The notes: generated by a model not told the origin, from the letters alone. DNA of 23,746 nucleotides from Acidobacteriota bacterium (GCA_021780095.1 JAJXZK010000436.1:1-23746); one strand, 5' to 3'. Counted from the first letter of the stretch, positions 8,662 through 17,006 are shown. Translations and numbers: made by a program.

Positions 8662-8892
8662 AGGTTAGCCCGATCCGTAAACCTGCGATTCCGCTCAGAC
8701 AATGATTCTGGTCGGCTAGCGCGTAACACGCCAGGATTAATTGCCCAAGCGTTAAATGCCGAGGGCTTTTGCACCTTCGCCTGAATCCCCCCATGCACGT
8801 CTTCTTTGGTCTGCGTGTCGCTTCGCATAAGTATTGCTGCAATTTCTTGGGCGATTCCGTAGGCCCCGGCGTGGCAGTGGGCTGGCGTGAGG
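8662..8892. other. Convergent intergenic region, possible gene remnant
   Basis: A 231-base gap between the S26-like gene (+) and proC (-). On the minus strand one frame stays open from inside the proC 3' end to a TAA at 8660-8658 and includes TPAHCHAGAYGIAQEIAAIL, which loosely resembles an ankyrin repeat (TPxHxxA...G...EI..LL). It has no start codon of its own with a ribosome site and a second frame is also open, so no gene is called. No T-tract terminator was recognised. Confidence 0.3.
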
Positions 8893-9747
8893 TCAGCTGG
8901 ATGCCAATTCTTTTGCGCGCTGCGCCGCGCGCATGACTGCCTTGATCAAGGTGACGCGCAGACCGCCTTCTTCCAACTCCAGAATGCCGTCGATGGTGCA
9001 GCCTGCCGGCGTGGTGACTGCGTCCTTCAATAGCGCCGGATGGCTGCCGGTTTCAAGCACCATGGTTGCAGCGCCCAGCGCCATCTGCGCGGCCAGCAGC
9101 GTGGCAACGTCGCGCGGCAGGCCAACCTTGACTCCGCCCTCGGCGAGCGATTCCAGAATGATGTAGATATAGGCAGGGCCGCTGGCGGATAGCGCGGTGA
9201 CTGCGTCCATGTGTTTCTCATCCACCGTGACGGTGCGGCCAACGCTGGCAAAAACCTGTTCCGCGACCGCCAGTTGTTCGTCGGTGACGAACTTGCCGCG
9301 GCACAGTGCCGTCGCTCCGCAACCCAGCAACGACGGCGTGTTGGGCATGGCGCGAATCACGGCCAGATCGATGCCTGCAGCTTTTTCAATAGCGCTGGTT
9401 TTGACCGATGCGGCAAACGAAATAATTGTCTTCTTCGCGGTTAGTGCAGGACGAATCTGCGCCAGAACTTCAGGAACTGTCTGCGGCTTGACGCCCAGTA
9501 GGATCAGGTTGCTGTCGCGCGCGGCCGCAAGGTTATCGGTGGAAACGGAAACTCCCCATTGTTCAGAAAGCTTTTTCGCGCGCTCCGGATGTTGCACAGT
9601 GGCGCGGATGTTTTCTGGACGGAACAGACCTTTATTCAAGAATGCCTGCAGCAGAATGCCGCCCATTTTGCCCGCACCCAACATCGAAACTTTCATATCT
9701 GAGGAGGACGATCGTTCCTGCTTGGATTTTTCTGTTCTCTTGGACAT
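8893..9747 (-). CDS. proC: Pyrroline-5-carboxylate reductase
   Basis: ProC reduces 1-pyrroline-5-carboxylate to proline with NAD(P)H, the last step of proline synthesis, in the cytoplasm. The 284-residue protein has the Rossmann motif MLGAGKMGG at 22-30, VKPQTVPEVL, MPNTPSLLGCGATAL, the SGPAYIYIILESLAEGG dimer helix, and the family signature DAVTTPAGCTIDGILELEEGGLR near the C-terminus. ATG 9747 is chosen: AAGGAA lies about 9 bases upstream and it falls just after the preceding stop (9752). It gives a short Lys/Ser-rich leader before the Rossmann strand; ATG 9696 would remove it. The 4-base gap to the DUF885 gene suggests co-transcription, although no shared pathway is evident. Confidence 0.95.
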   Translation of the reverse strand: MSKRTEKSKQERSSSSDMKVSMLGAGKMGGILLQAFLNKGLFRPENIRATVQHPERAKKLSEQWGVSVSTDNLAAARDSNLILLGVKPQTVPEVLAQIRPALTAKKTIISFAASVKTSAIEKAAGIDLAVIRAMPNTPSLLGCGATALCRGKFVTDEQLAVAEQVFASVGRTVTVDEKHMDAVTALSASGPAYIYIILESLAEGGVKVGLPRDVATLLAAQMALGAATMVLETGSHPALLKDAVTTPAGCTIDGILELEEGGLRVTLIKAVMRAAQRAKELASS

Positions 9748-9751
9748 CAAC

Positions 9752-11671
9752 TTAATTTCCTTCCGTCGTCCGACTAGAAATCTTGTGCAGTTTTGCGTGG
9801 CCAGCGGTTTTCTGTTGTTGCTGTTGAATCCACGACTCGATGCGCTGCTGCAGAATATCGAGAGGCAACGCGCCTGAATCCAGCACCTCATCGTGAAATG
9901 CGCGAAGATCCAAATTCTTTCCCAGCGCTTTCTGCGCCTCGGCGCGCAGCTCCATAATTTTCAAGCGACCCATGTCGTAGGCCAAGGCCTGCCCAGGCCA
10001 CGCGATGTAGCGATCCACCTCTTCCTCAATGGTAATGTCATCCATCGCGGTGTGGTCGTGGAAGTATTGCACCATCTGCTCGCGGGTCCAATGTTTGTCG
10101 TGAACCCCGGTATCGACGACCAATCGAACAGCGCGCCACATCTGATTTTCTAGCATTCCATACTCGCTGTAGGGGTCCTGATAGAAGCCGACTTCCTTGC
10201 CGAGTTGCTCACTGTAGAAAGCCCAGCCCTCGACAAACGCAGGGTACATTTCAAAGCGGCGAAACTCCGGAATCCCGGCCTGTTCCTGTGCCAGCGAAAT
10301 TTGCAAATGATGGCCAGGGACGCCCTCGTGATACGCAATCGCTTCCACCTGGGTAAGCAGTCGCTTGCTGGCGTCGGTCGTGTTGACGCGAATCTCTCCC
10401 GGACGAGAACCATCGGGCGTGCCTGGTTGATAGTCGGCCGGAACCTGGTCGGCAGAGCCGAAGCTGGGCATGGGCGCAACTTTCAGCGGCGCGTTCGGTA
10501 GCTTGGTGACCAGGTCGGGCAGCTTGGGTTCCATCTGGTTGACATAGTGCTGGTACAACCCGATCAGCTGCGCGCCCGATTGCGCGTGCTCCTTCGGATT
10601 GTTGACCAGCGCTTGATGAAAACTGGGCAGGTCCTTATAGCCAAGTTGGTGCACGACGGCCAGCAATTGCGGTTCAATCCGCGCCACATCCGCGACGCCG
10701 ATCTGGTAGACCTGCTCGGGCGTCAGGTCCGTGGTGGTATAGCTCTGGACGAGATACGCATAGCACGCATCCCCGTTCTTGGTGGCCCAGATGCCGGCGT
10801 CTTTGCGGGCGTTGGGAATATATTGTGCCGCGAGATACTTGGCGAAGTGGCCGAATGCGGGTTGTACCTGAGCGCGGACGGCGGTCAGCAGCGCGGTACG
10901 AATCTGGGCGCGATCTTGCTCGGAGATGCCGGCGGGGAAGCGTTGCAGTGGGCTGGCAAATGGAGAATCCTCCGGCTTGCCAGTGGCCAATGCATTGGCC
11001 TGCGCCAGCACTTTCTGCATAATGAATTGCGGCTCGCTGCGGCCCGCTTCTTCGCCCAACATCAGGTCGGTGCTGATCTGAAGAATGGCGGCCGGCACCT
11101 TGTTCAACCGCGCAATGTAGTGGTCGTAGTCGTCTACGGAGGTGAAGGAGAGTATGCCGGCGAGCATCGGCAGGTCGACTTGAATTCCAGAAAACTGGTT
11201 CACCGGAGTCTGCCATGGCTGGCATGTCGACGATTCCTGCTGATCGACCAGGTCATGCACCAGCAAGCGCTTGCTCAGTTTTTCCTGGTCGCTCATCCCC
11301 TTCGTGTCGACGGCGCCGAGCCGCTCGATGAAGCGTTCGCCGCGCGCCAGGGAGTCGTTGTAGGCCTCGTCAGAATAGTCCGACAACTGATCGTCGTAGC
11401 GCTTGTCGCCGATTGTGGAAGCCATCTCCGGCGAGTGTTTCAGCGTCTCCTGCCAATAGTCGTGAAAGACAAGGTTGAGCTGTGCTGTTCGATCCTGCAA
11501 TGTATTCGTCTGCAGCTGCGGCGCCGGAGCAAGGTCTTTGGCCTTGAACGATTGCGACCAGACCGCGCAGGGAAGCAGCAGGCACACGCCGAGCGTGATG
11601 AGCGATGGGCGAAAGGAACCGTGCGAGCCAAAATGACGCGGAGCAAACCACAATCGTGTTGCGAAAGGCAT
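9752..11671 (-). CDS. Secreted DUF885 family protein (putative metallopeptidase)
   Basis: A 639-residue exported protein of the DUF885 family, all-helical proteins thought to be zinc metallopeptidase-like. The motif AYHEGVPGHH (His448, Glu449, His454 from ATG 11671) is the family's HExxPGHH signature, followed by FVEGWAFYSEQLGKE, a likely third-ligand helix. The N-terminus has basic residues, then SLITLGVCLLLPCAVWSQ, a signal peptide cut near residue 39. ATG 11671 is chosen because the signal peptide begins there and a promoter (11683-11678 and 11706-11701) places the transcript start at this ATG; a GTG at 11722 lies upstream of that promoter. The substrate is unknown, and whether it cleaves peptides has not been shown here. 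proC follows after 4 bases. Confidence 0.85.
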   Translation of the reverse strand: MPFATRLWFAPRHFGSHGSFRPSLITLGVCLLLPCAVWSQSFKAKDLAPAPQLQTNTLQDRTAQLNLVFHDYWQETLKHSPEMASTIGDKRYDDQLSDYSDEAYNDSLARGERFIERLGAVDTKGMSDQEKLSKRLLVHDLVDQQESSTCQPWQTPVNQFSGIQVDLPMLAGILSFTSVDDYDHYIARLNKVPAAILQISTDLMLGEEAGRSEPQFIMQKVLAQANALATGKPEDSPFASPLQRFPAGISEQDRAQIRTALLTAVRAQVQPAFGHFAKYLAAQYIPNARKDAGIWATKNGDACYAYLVQSYTTTDLTPEQVYQIGVADVARIEPQLLAVVHQLGYKDLPSFHQALVNNPKEHAQSGAQLIGLYQHYVNQMEPKLPDLVTKLPNAPLKVAPMPSFGSADQVPADYQPGTPDGSRPGEIRVNTTDASKRLLTQVEAIAYHEGVPGHHLQISLAQEQAGIPEFRRFEMYPAFVEGWAFYSEQLGKEVGFYQDPYSEYGMLENQMWRAVRLVVDTGVHDKHWTREQMVQYFHDHTAMDDITIEEEVDRYIAWPGQALAYDMGRLKIMELRAEAQKALGKNLDLRAFHDEVLDSGALPLDILQQRIESWIQQQQQKTAGHAKLHKISSRTTEGN

Positions 11672-11677
11672 GGGATG

Positions 11678-11706
11678 AGTGTAAATGCCAACGAATACGC
11701 TTGTAA
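11678..11706 (-). promoter_or_regulatory. Predicted promoter giving a leaderless DUF885 mRNA
   Basis: On the minus strand, TTACAA (11706-11701) and TACACT (11683-11678) are 17 bases apart. The -10 is followed by only six bases before ATG 11671, so the usual start seven bases downstream is the A of the ATG itself. No Shine-Dalgarno sequence lies in front of this ATG, consistent with leaderless translation. The hexamers are only fair matches (3/6 and 4/6). Confidence 0.4.
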
Positions 11707-11779
11707 CCACGTCTCGCCTCACGTGGAGACAGCAGGATGCAATTGAGCCGAAGCTGAACCGCGACGACCTAAGGTATAT

Positions 11780-14032
11780 CTAGCTCTTCATGTGCAGAAG
11801 GATGACCGTTGCTTTCCCATGCTTGGGCACGGTGATGGTGAGCTGATTTCCATTACGCTGCGGCGTGACGGACGCCTTATCGCCCAGATCGACAGAATCC
11901 ACGTCGACCGATTGCACCGCATCCGCGTTGGGCAGCCGGGCGATCACTTGAAGGTTGGAATCGAAACCATCTGCATGGTTCAACGCGCGCCACGCTGAGA
12001 TCATCGTGACCATGACGTCGCCATTTTTTAGCTGAAAAATATTGCCGTAAGTGTTCGCGGGCAGGTCGAGCGCGTGCGGATAAAAAATCCACTTCTTGCC
12101 GGCGAACATGTTCACGTACGGCTGATACATGGTATGGAGTTTTTCGTTATAGGCGATGGTTCCCGGCGGCAGCGGCTTTCCGTCTTTGGTGTGGTCGGAG
12201 ACAAGCGAGTTGAACGCTCCGTAGCGCAGGCAGTGGAGATAGAGAATTTCCTGGTCGGCGCCGTCGCCGTCGAGAATCATCACGTGCCGCGTCAGTCCAA
12301 GATAGCTTTGCGTCGTGATCCATCCGGGACTCACTTCGTACGGTGCGTTTTCCATCATCATGATGCCGTCGATGCCACGGGTGCTTGCGACCGTGACTGG
12401 TTTGTTCGCGGTAAGGGTCATGCCACGATCGTGCAATAACGGACCAATATATTGATCTAGCAGACGGCGGTACATAAATTCTGGATAATAAGCCGGCTTG
12501 TTGTCGACCATGGTGATGCCATCGTCATGCGCAAAGTCGAACATGTAGCTGCGGCCGTACACATCCCAAAAAAAACCCGCCGCATCTGGATAGGACTGCA
12601 CCATCTGTTTTGCATCCGCGACCATGTGCTGCCCGAATCCGGTGCTTGGGTCGGAGTTCATCAGCCAACAAGCGCGCTTGCTAGGATATTCGCGTCCTCG
12701 CCACGCTGCGATGGTCTGGCCGTCTTCACTCTTGGCAATACTTTTGGAGAAGTTTTGTTGTGCGTACCAGTATTCCGACTCGGTGGTGTTGTAGTAGAGA
12801 AATGTGCCAACCCCGGCTTCCTTGCTCAAACGGCAATGTTCCTCGATGGCAGCGCGTGTCAACGTTGGACCACCGGGATCCGAAATATCCGACCAACTCT
12901 TCATGTCCGGCGGCGGAATCATCTCGCCATACAAGTGATAGGGACTGTGGTATTCCTCCCATCGCACACCCAGAGCATAACGTTCGGCATACGCCTCGCG
13001 GACTTGCTGCTTGGTGAGCGAGGGATCCATCAAGTCGTCGCCGCCGGTATAAGCGCCATCCCACTTGTCGAAATTAGGATTAGGATCGAAGTAGGCTTTG
13101 TACTTGGCATAGAACCAGCCAAGCGAGGGACGCCAGTTGGCCGGTTGCGCGGAAATCAGCAGGCTTGTTTGCAGGTCATGGGAGCTGCGAAGACCAAGGT
13201 CCTCATTGCTCACCTGAAAATACGGACGCTCGCTGGCAGGGTATTGCCGCGAATTCCAATAGAAGTCCGCCGTCGCACTGGTGTTGGTCAGAAAACGGAC
13301 GCGGACCGCAGGGACCTCCAGCGGGGAAGCGATGGCCAGCGCGCGGTCTGTTCGCTTGGAGTAGAACACCATCAGCGGGACCGTTGTTCTCCATTCGCCT
13401 TCCCCGATGGCGCCCGAGGTGGATTGACCGTAGTCAATGGAAAACGGCAGCCATGGTTTGACGCGAAACGGCGCGTTGGAGATCGGTGCCCAGGCTTCAC
13501 CGCCCAGCGGTAAGGGGACATCGTAGATGACGCGCACGGTGCGATCCGGCCCGGAAGCCTTCTTGATACGCACGTTCCAGCGCATATCCTTCGGGCCTAC
13601 AAGAAATGTCTCGTGAACAACAAATTCCGCGCCGGAATATTGCTTGTCGAAGGAAAGAATGTCTACATCGCCGGCTTTCGATTGCTTTAGGTGCGTGATC
13701 TTGCCGGGATCGGAAATGTCGCGAAACGTGCGGTCGCGCAATTCGTCATACAGGGTCAGTCCGCCGATGCGTTTGCCCACCGTGAACGTCAAGCCGCGAT
13801 TACCGTCCGTGTCTGAGGTGGCGTCGGCCAGCGTCTGGTTGCAATAATCCTCATGGCTGACCTGGTCGACAAGATGGTCGATGACGCCAGTCGATTTGTC
13901 GACCGATACCTGGATCGATTCATTCGCAGCGGTCCACTGATTTTGAGAGCCCGAAGCAGAAGGCTGGCTCGCGAGCAGTGGCAGAGTGCTCGCCACCAGA
14001 ATTGTGGCACAAGAGATCCCCGGAATTTTCAT
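11780..14032 (-). CDS. Secreted glycosidase-like TIM-barrel protein
   Basis: A 750-residue exported protein. A signal peptide (MKIPGISCATILVASTLPLLAS) is followed by an N-terminal beta-rich domain (about 33-300) like the sandwich of alpha-galactosidase-type enzymes. A central domain (about 300-640) looks like a glycosidase barrel: VRWEEYHSPYHLYGE (357-370), GVGTFLYYNTTESEYWY (407-423), AAGFFWDVYGRSY (484-496) and GIMMMENAPYE (556-566). Asp490 and Glu561 are possible catalytic acids by position only. A C-terminal beta domain of about 100 residues follows. I do not recognise an established GH family; GH36/GH97/DUF6259-like proteins are the nearest impressions. ATG 14032 fits the signal peptide and the promoter just upstream. 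It is divergent from the Asp-box protein gene. Confidence 0.7.
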   Translation of the reverse strand: MKIPGISCATILVASTLPLLASQPSASGSQNQWTAANESIQVSVDKSTGVIDHLVDQVSHEDYCNQTLADATSDTDGNRGLTFTVGKRIGGLTLYDELRDRTFRDISDPGKITHLKQSKAGDVDILSFDKQYSGAEFVVHETFLVGPKDMRWNVRIKKASGPDRTVRVIYDVPLPLGGEAWAPISNAPFRVKPWLPFSIDYGQSTSGAIGEGEWRTTVPLMVFYSKRTDRALAIASPLEVPAVRVRFLTNTSATADFYWNSRQYPASERPYFQVSNEDLGLRSSHDLQTSLLISAQPANWRPSLGWFYAKYKAYFDPNPNFDKWDGAYTGGDDLMDPSLTKQQVREAYAERYALGVRWEEYHSPYHLYGEMIPPPDMKSWSDISDPGGPTLTRAAIEEHCRLSKEAGVGTFLYYNTTESEYWYAQQNFSKSIAKSEDGQTIAAWRGREYPSKRACWLMNSDPSTGFGQHMVADAKQMVQSYPDAAGFFWDVYGRSYMFDFAHDDGITMVDNKPAYYPEFMYRRLLDQYIGPLLHDRGMTLTANKPVTVASTRGIDGIMMMENAPYEVSPGWITTQSYLGLTRHVMILDGDGADQEILYLHCLRYGAFNSLVSDHTKDGKPLPPGTIAYNEKLHTMYQPYVNMFAGKKWIFYPHALDLPANTYGNIFQLKNGDVMVTMISAWRALNHADGFDSNLQVIARLPNADAVQSVDVDSVDLGDKASVTPQRNGNQLTITVPKHGKATVILLHMKS

Positions 14033-14042
14033 GGTTGCAATC

Positions 14043-14071
14043 ACTGTAGTTCGTAGGGAGAGGAAGGTCAA
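14043..14071 (-). promoter_or_regulatory. Predicted promoter of the glycosidase-like gene, near-leaderless
   Basis: Minus-strand TTGACC (14071-14066, five of six) and TACAGT (14048-14043, four of six) are exactly 17 bases apart. The expected transcript start (about 14037-14035) is only 3-5 bases before ATG 14032, and no Shine-Dalgarno sequence is visible. This supports 14032 over an in-frame ATG at 14110, which lies upstream of the promoter. Confidence 0.5.
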
Positions 14072-14200
14072 TTTTATTGGAGATGTAACGATTCGATTGC
14101 TCACAGGCATCGCATGGAAGCATTGATTCAAACTGCGGCGGCAGGCTGATTTCGGCGAAGATGCGGTATCGTGTTGCTTAAGATTTGATTTGAGAGGGCT

Positions 14201-15634
14201 ATGAAGAGTCATTCTCGTTTCTCCTGCCTTGCAGTGCCCGTAGGCGCCGTTTTCCTCGCGGCGATCCCCGCTTTCCCGCAAACCCAGCCCGCGTTGCCGC
14301 GCGCTCCGCAGGCGCAGGTGACCATCCTCACCGCTCCGGGATATTTCAGCGAGCCTTCGGTGGCGGTGAACCCGAACAACCCAAAGCAAGTGGTGGTGGC
14401 CTACCAGGTTCCGGCGCATATCGCCTATTCGACAGACGCCGGCGAGCATTGGGAGCACGCCGCGAATGTTGCGCCGAAAGACTCCAAGGTCTCTGGCGAT
14501 GTGTCCGTGACTTACGACAACCAAGGCCATGCCATCCTTTGTTCGATTGCCTTCAACAAGCTGGGAACGTTCAATTACTGGGGGCACGCGACGAATCCGA
14601 ATTCCGTTTTGATTCGCCGATCGTTCGACGGCGGCAAAACCTGGGAGCCGACTCCCATTACGGTTTCCATGCAACCGCAGCAGCCCGGAATCCCCATGGA
14701 GGACAAGCCCTATATTGTGGCGGATACCTCGCATGGCAAGTATGCCGGCAACCTGTATATCGCGTGGACGCGCTGGAGCCTGTTCGATTCACGCATGGTG
14801 CTGTCGCGTTCAATAGACGACGGAAAGGCCTGGTCGACGCCAATGGAAATCGATCAGAAGCCCGGATTGCCGCGCGATGATAACGGTGCGCTGGAAGGAT
14901 TTGACGGCGCGGTTGGAGCGGACTCGACTCTGTACGCGGTATGGGCGGCGGGGAATTATCTTCAGTTCACCACCTCGCGCGACGGCGGTAAGACATTCGC
15001 CAAGGTGAAGAACATCATCCGAAGCGGACCGACAATGTTCGCGGTGCAGGATTTCGATCGCGCCAACGGATTTCCCCAGATCGCAGTCGATGCGCGCAGC
15101 GGCAACTACAAACATGCCCATCTGTATGTCACCTGGAGCGATACTCGCAATGGCGATATCGACGTATTCTGTGCTCGGTCGGCGGATGGAGGCAAAAAGT
15201 GGAGTGCGCCGGTGCGGGTGAATAATGACTCGATCCACGATGGCGCCGACCAGTTCTTCCAGTGGCTCACCGTGGATCCGGTTTCGGGCGCAGTCTCGAT
15301 CCTTTTCTATGACCGGCGTTTAGATCCACAGAATGAGAAGACGCTGGTCACCCTGGCGCGTTCAACCGACGGCGGAAAGACGTTTCAGAACTATGCCTGG
15401 AGCCAAAAACCGTTCGTCGCTGCCGAGCAGGATTTTATGGGGGATTACAGCGGGATTGCTTCCTTTGATAACAGGGTCTACGGCGCGTGGGCGGAAGATA
15501 CCGAGCCCAAGGAGAAGGTGCCTGCTGAGGAGAAAAAGCCTTCTCCAGCAACCGGGGAGGATCATTCCAAAGATCACACCATTGTTCGCGTCGGGGTGGC
15601 GGATTTTTCCGCGGCTGCCGCTGCCAAGCAGTAA
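14201..15634 (+). CDS. Secreted sialidase-like six-bladed beta-propeller (Asp-box protein)
   Basis: A 477-residue exported protein with a signal peptide (about 1-26, ending AIPAFPQ). Six Asp-boxes are visible: STDAGEHW 77-84, SFDGGKTW 141-148, SIDDGKAW 204-211, SRDGGKTF 259-266, SADGGKKW 327-334 and STDGGKTF 388-395. Their 55-68-residue spacing predicts a six-bladed propeller of the sialidase/BNR superfamily. The FRIP arginine motif of true sialidases is not seen, so glycan binding or another glycosidase activity is as likely as neuraminidase activity. The C-terminus (about 435-460) is a Lys/Glu/Pro-rich linker. It starts 168 bases from the divergent glycosidase-like gene; GAGAGGG precedes the ATG closely. 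The pair probably acts on the same extracellular polysaccharide or glycoprotein (inference). Confidence 0.8.
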   Translation: MKSHSRFSCLAVPVGAVFLAAIPAFPQTQPALPRAPQAQVTILTAPGYFSEPSVAVNPNNPKQVVVAYQVPAHIAYSTDAGEHWEHAANVAPKDSKVSGDVSVTYDNQGHAILCSIAFNKLGTFNYWGHATNPNSVLIRRSFDGGKTWEPTPITVSMQPQQPGIPMEDKPYIVADTSHGKYAGNLYIAWTRWSLFDSRMVLSRSIDDGKAWSTPMEIDQKPGLPRDDNGALEGFDGAVGADSTLYAVWAAGNYLQFTTSRDGGKTFAKVKNIIRSGPTMFAVQDFDRANGFPQIAVDARSGNYKHAHLYVTWSDTRNGDIDVFCARSADGGKKWSAPVRVNNDSIHDGADQFFQWLTVDPVSGAVSILFYDRRLDPQNEKTLVTLARSTDGGKTFQNYAWSQKPFVAAEQDFMGDYSGIASFDNRVYGAWAEDTEPKEKVPAEEKKPSPATGEDHSKDHTIVRVGVADFSAAAAAKQ

Positions 15635-15898
15635 AAAAGCAGACAGCAATGTGATGGAGAAAAACCAATAATGAAGTGACGCATCGCTCTGGGCGGTGGT
15701 TTGTCGCAAATTTTGCACCTAAGACGCTGCATTCTCCCTGGTGATCCCAGGGATTCTTTTCAGCTTTATTGCGTCCAACTAGAGTGGGAGAAGTCGGGCG
15801 CGAAATTTCTCAGATTCGGGTACACTTCTTTTATATCCATGACGCAAAGCATCTTCAGTAAGGTCTAAGAAAATCTTGAGAAACAAAAGAGAGTTTTC
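15635..15898 (+). other. Intergenic region between Asp-box gene and receiver gene
   Basis: 264 bases with no recognisable coding frame. It holds the terminator-like hairpin at 15735-15760 and, in its 3' part, the AT-rich leader of the receiver gene (around 15825-15898). No promoter with both hexamers in good spacing could be picked by eye. Confidence 0.5.
15735..15760 (+). terminator. Probable Rho-independent terminator
   Basis: A 7-bp stem TCCCTGG (15735-15741) pairs with CCAGGGA (15747-15753) around the loop TGATC and is followed by TTCTTTT. It lies 100 bases after the stop of the Asp-box protein gene and before the receiver gene, as expected for a terminator. The stem is short, so this is moderate evidence. 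Confidence 0.5.
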
Positions 15899-16255
15899 GT
15901 GAAGCCAAAGATATTGGTGGTCGATGATGAGCGCGTGATTGCCGATACGCTAGTGATTATTCTGAACCGGAACGGTTTTGAAGCCACGGCTGCTTATAGC
16001 GGCGAATCAGCTGTAGAATTCGCCCAGTCCATGCAGCCGGAAATGATTATCAGCGATGTCATCATGAACGATATGAATGGCATTGATGCGGCGATTCAGA
16101 TCCGCAGTATGTTGCCGAAGTGCAAGATTCTTTTGTTTTCTGGTCAGGCGGCGACGGCCGATCTCCTGGAGAAAGCAAGAACCCAGGGCCACGAATTTGA
16201 AATCCTCGCCAAGCCAGTCCACCCGCAAGACTTACTGATGCACCTGCGCTCATAG
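15899..16255 (+). CDS. Stand-alone response regulator receiver (CheY-like)
   Basis: A 118-residue single receiver domain and nothing else. The acidic pocket is Asp9/Asp10, the phosphoacceptor is Asp53 in IISDVIMNDMNG, the switch residue is Ser81 in LLFSG, and the conserved Lys105 sits in LAKPVHP. It should be phosphorylated by a histidine kinase and act through protein contacts, as it has no DNA-binding or enzymatic output domain. The start is GTG 15899; the preceding AAAGAGAG serves as a weak ribosome site. No partner kinase is in the window, so the pathway is unknown. It converges on recR with a gap of 77 bases. Confidence 0.9.
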   Translation: MKPKILVVDDERVIADTLVIILNRNGFEATAAYSGESAVEFAQSMQPEMIISDVIMNDMNGIDAAIQIRSMLPKCKILLFSGQAATADLLEKARTQGHEFEILAKPVHPQDLLMHLRS

Positions 16256-16332
16256 TTGAAAGATTTCAGGGCCAAGATTTTGTTTGATTGCACAAACATC
16301 TAATAAAACTACGCAGGCTCGTTTGCGCAACG

Positions 16333-16932
16333 TCAAACTTCTCTGCGCCCTTCCATCGCCCGCGTCATGGTCACTTCATCCGCGTATTCAATGTCCGCTC
16401 CGGCCGGGATGCCGGTGGCGATCCTTGTAATACGGACTGTCGCCCCGCGCAGCAGTTGCAGCAGATAGCCCGCCGTGGCCTCGCCTTCGACGGTGGGATT
16501 GGTAGCCAGTATGACCTCCTGCAGAGAACCGGCTTGAACACGCTCCACTAGGCTGTCGATGCGCAGTTGGTCCGGACCAATTCCGTTCAACGGCGACAGC
16601 GTTCCATGCAGCACATGGTAGGTGCCGTTGAAGTGTTTGGTGCGTTCGATGCTGGCGATGTTCGACGGCTCTTCCACAACGCAAATAATGGCCTGATTCC
16701 GCGACGGATTGCTGCAAAACTGACATGGATCGACATCAGTAATGTTGTGACAGATGGAGCACAAGTGAAGTTGCGCTTTCATGTCGCGAATGGCATCCGC
16801 CAACGCGATCGCGTCCTGCTCCGTGGCGCGCAGAATATGGAACGCCAGGCGCTGAGCCGACTTTCTGCCGATGCCGGGCAGCTTGGAGAGCTCGTCAATC
16901 AGTTGGGTAAGGGGTTGCGCGAAGCGTGACAC
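16333..16932 (-). CDS. recR: Recombination protein RecR
   Basis: RecR acts with RecO (and RecF) to load RecA on gapped DNA during recombinational repair. The 199-residue protein has the family order: helix-hairpin-helix LPGIGRKSAQRLAF (18-31), a zinc finger with Cys58, Cys61, Cys70 and Cys73, a Toprim domain beginning IICVVEEPSNIASIE, and a C-terminal Walker-B-like ATNPTVEGEATAGYL. The start is GTG 16932 with AAGGAA about 8 bases upstream. It is the third gene after dnaX and ybaB, a widespread bacterial arrangement; the gap to ybaB is 74 bases. Confidence 0.97.
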   Translation of the reverse strand: MSRFAQPLTQLIDELSKLPGIGRKSAQRLAFHILRATEQDAIALADAIRDMKAQLHLCSICHNITDVDPCQFCSNPSRNQAIICVVEEPSNIASIERTKHFNGTYHVLHGTLSPLNGIGPDQLRIDSLVERVQAGSLQEVILATNPTVEGEATAGYLLQLLRGATVRITRIATGIPAGADIEYADEVTMTRAMEGRREV

Positions 16933-17006
16933 GATTTTTCCTTCATTGATTGGAAGTGGGAATTGTCGCTGAAGATTGAACCTTTACGGCATCAGACTGG
17001 GTGCCC

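Noticed and set aside
8621..8842. 73-codon minus-strand open frame after the S26-like gene
   Set aside because: No family resemblance and no ribosome site; it overlaps the end of the S26-like gene and competes with another open frame.
10547..11746. Long plus-strand frame opposite the DUF885 gene
   Set aside because: Antisense shadow; the minus strand encodes a full DUF885 protein with its metal motif and signal peptide.
12527..13513. 328-codon plus-strand frame opposite the glycosidase-like gene
   Set aside because: No signal or domain; the minus strand encodes a coherent exported protein here.
14033..14734. N-terminal extension of the glycosidase-like protein up to 14734
   Set aside because: The extra sequence is Arg/His-rich shadow of the Asp-box gene; a signal peptide and promoter place the start at 14032.
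16270..16310. Hairpin TGTTTG/CAAACA between the receiver gene and recR as a terminator
   Set aside because: Only a weak AT-rich 6-bp stem and no T-run after it on either strand.
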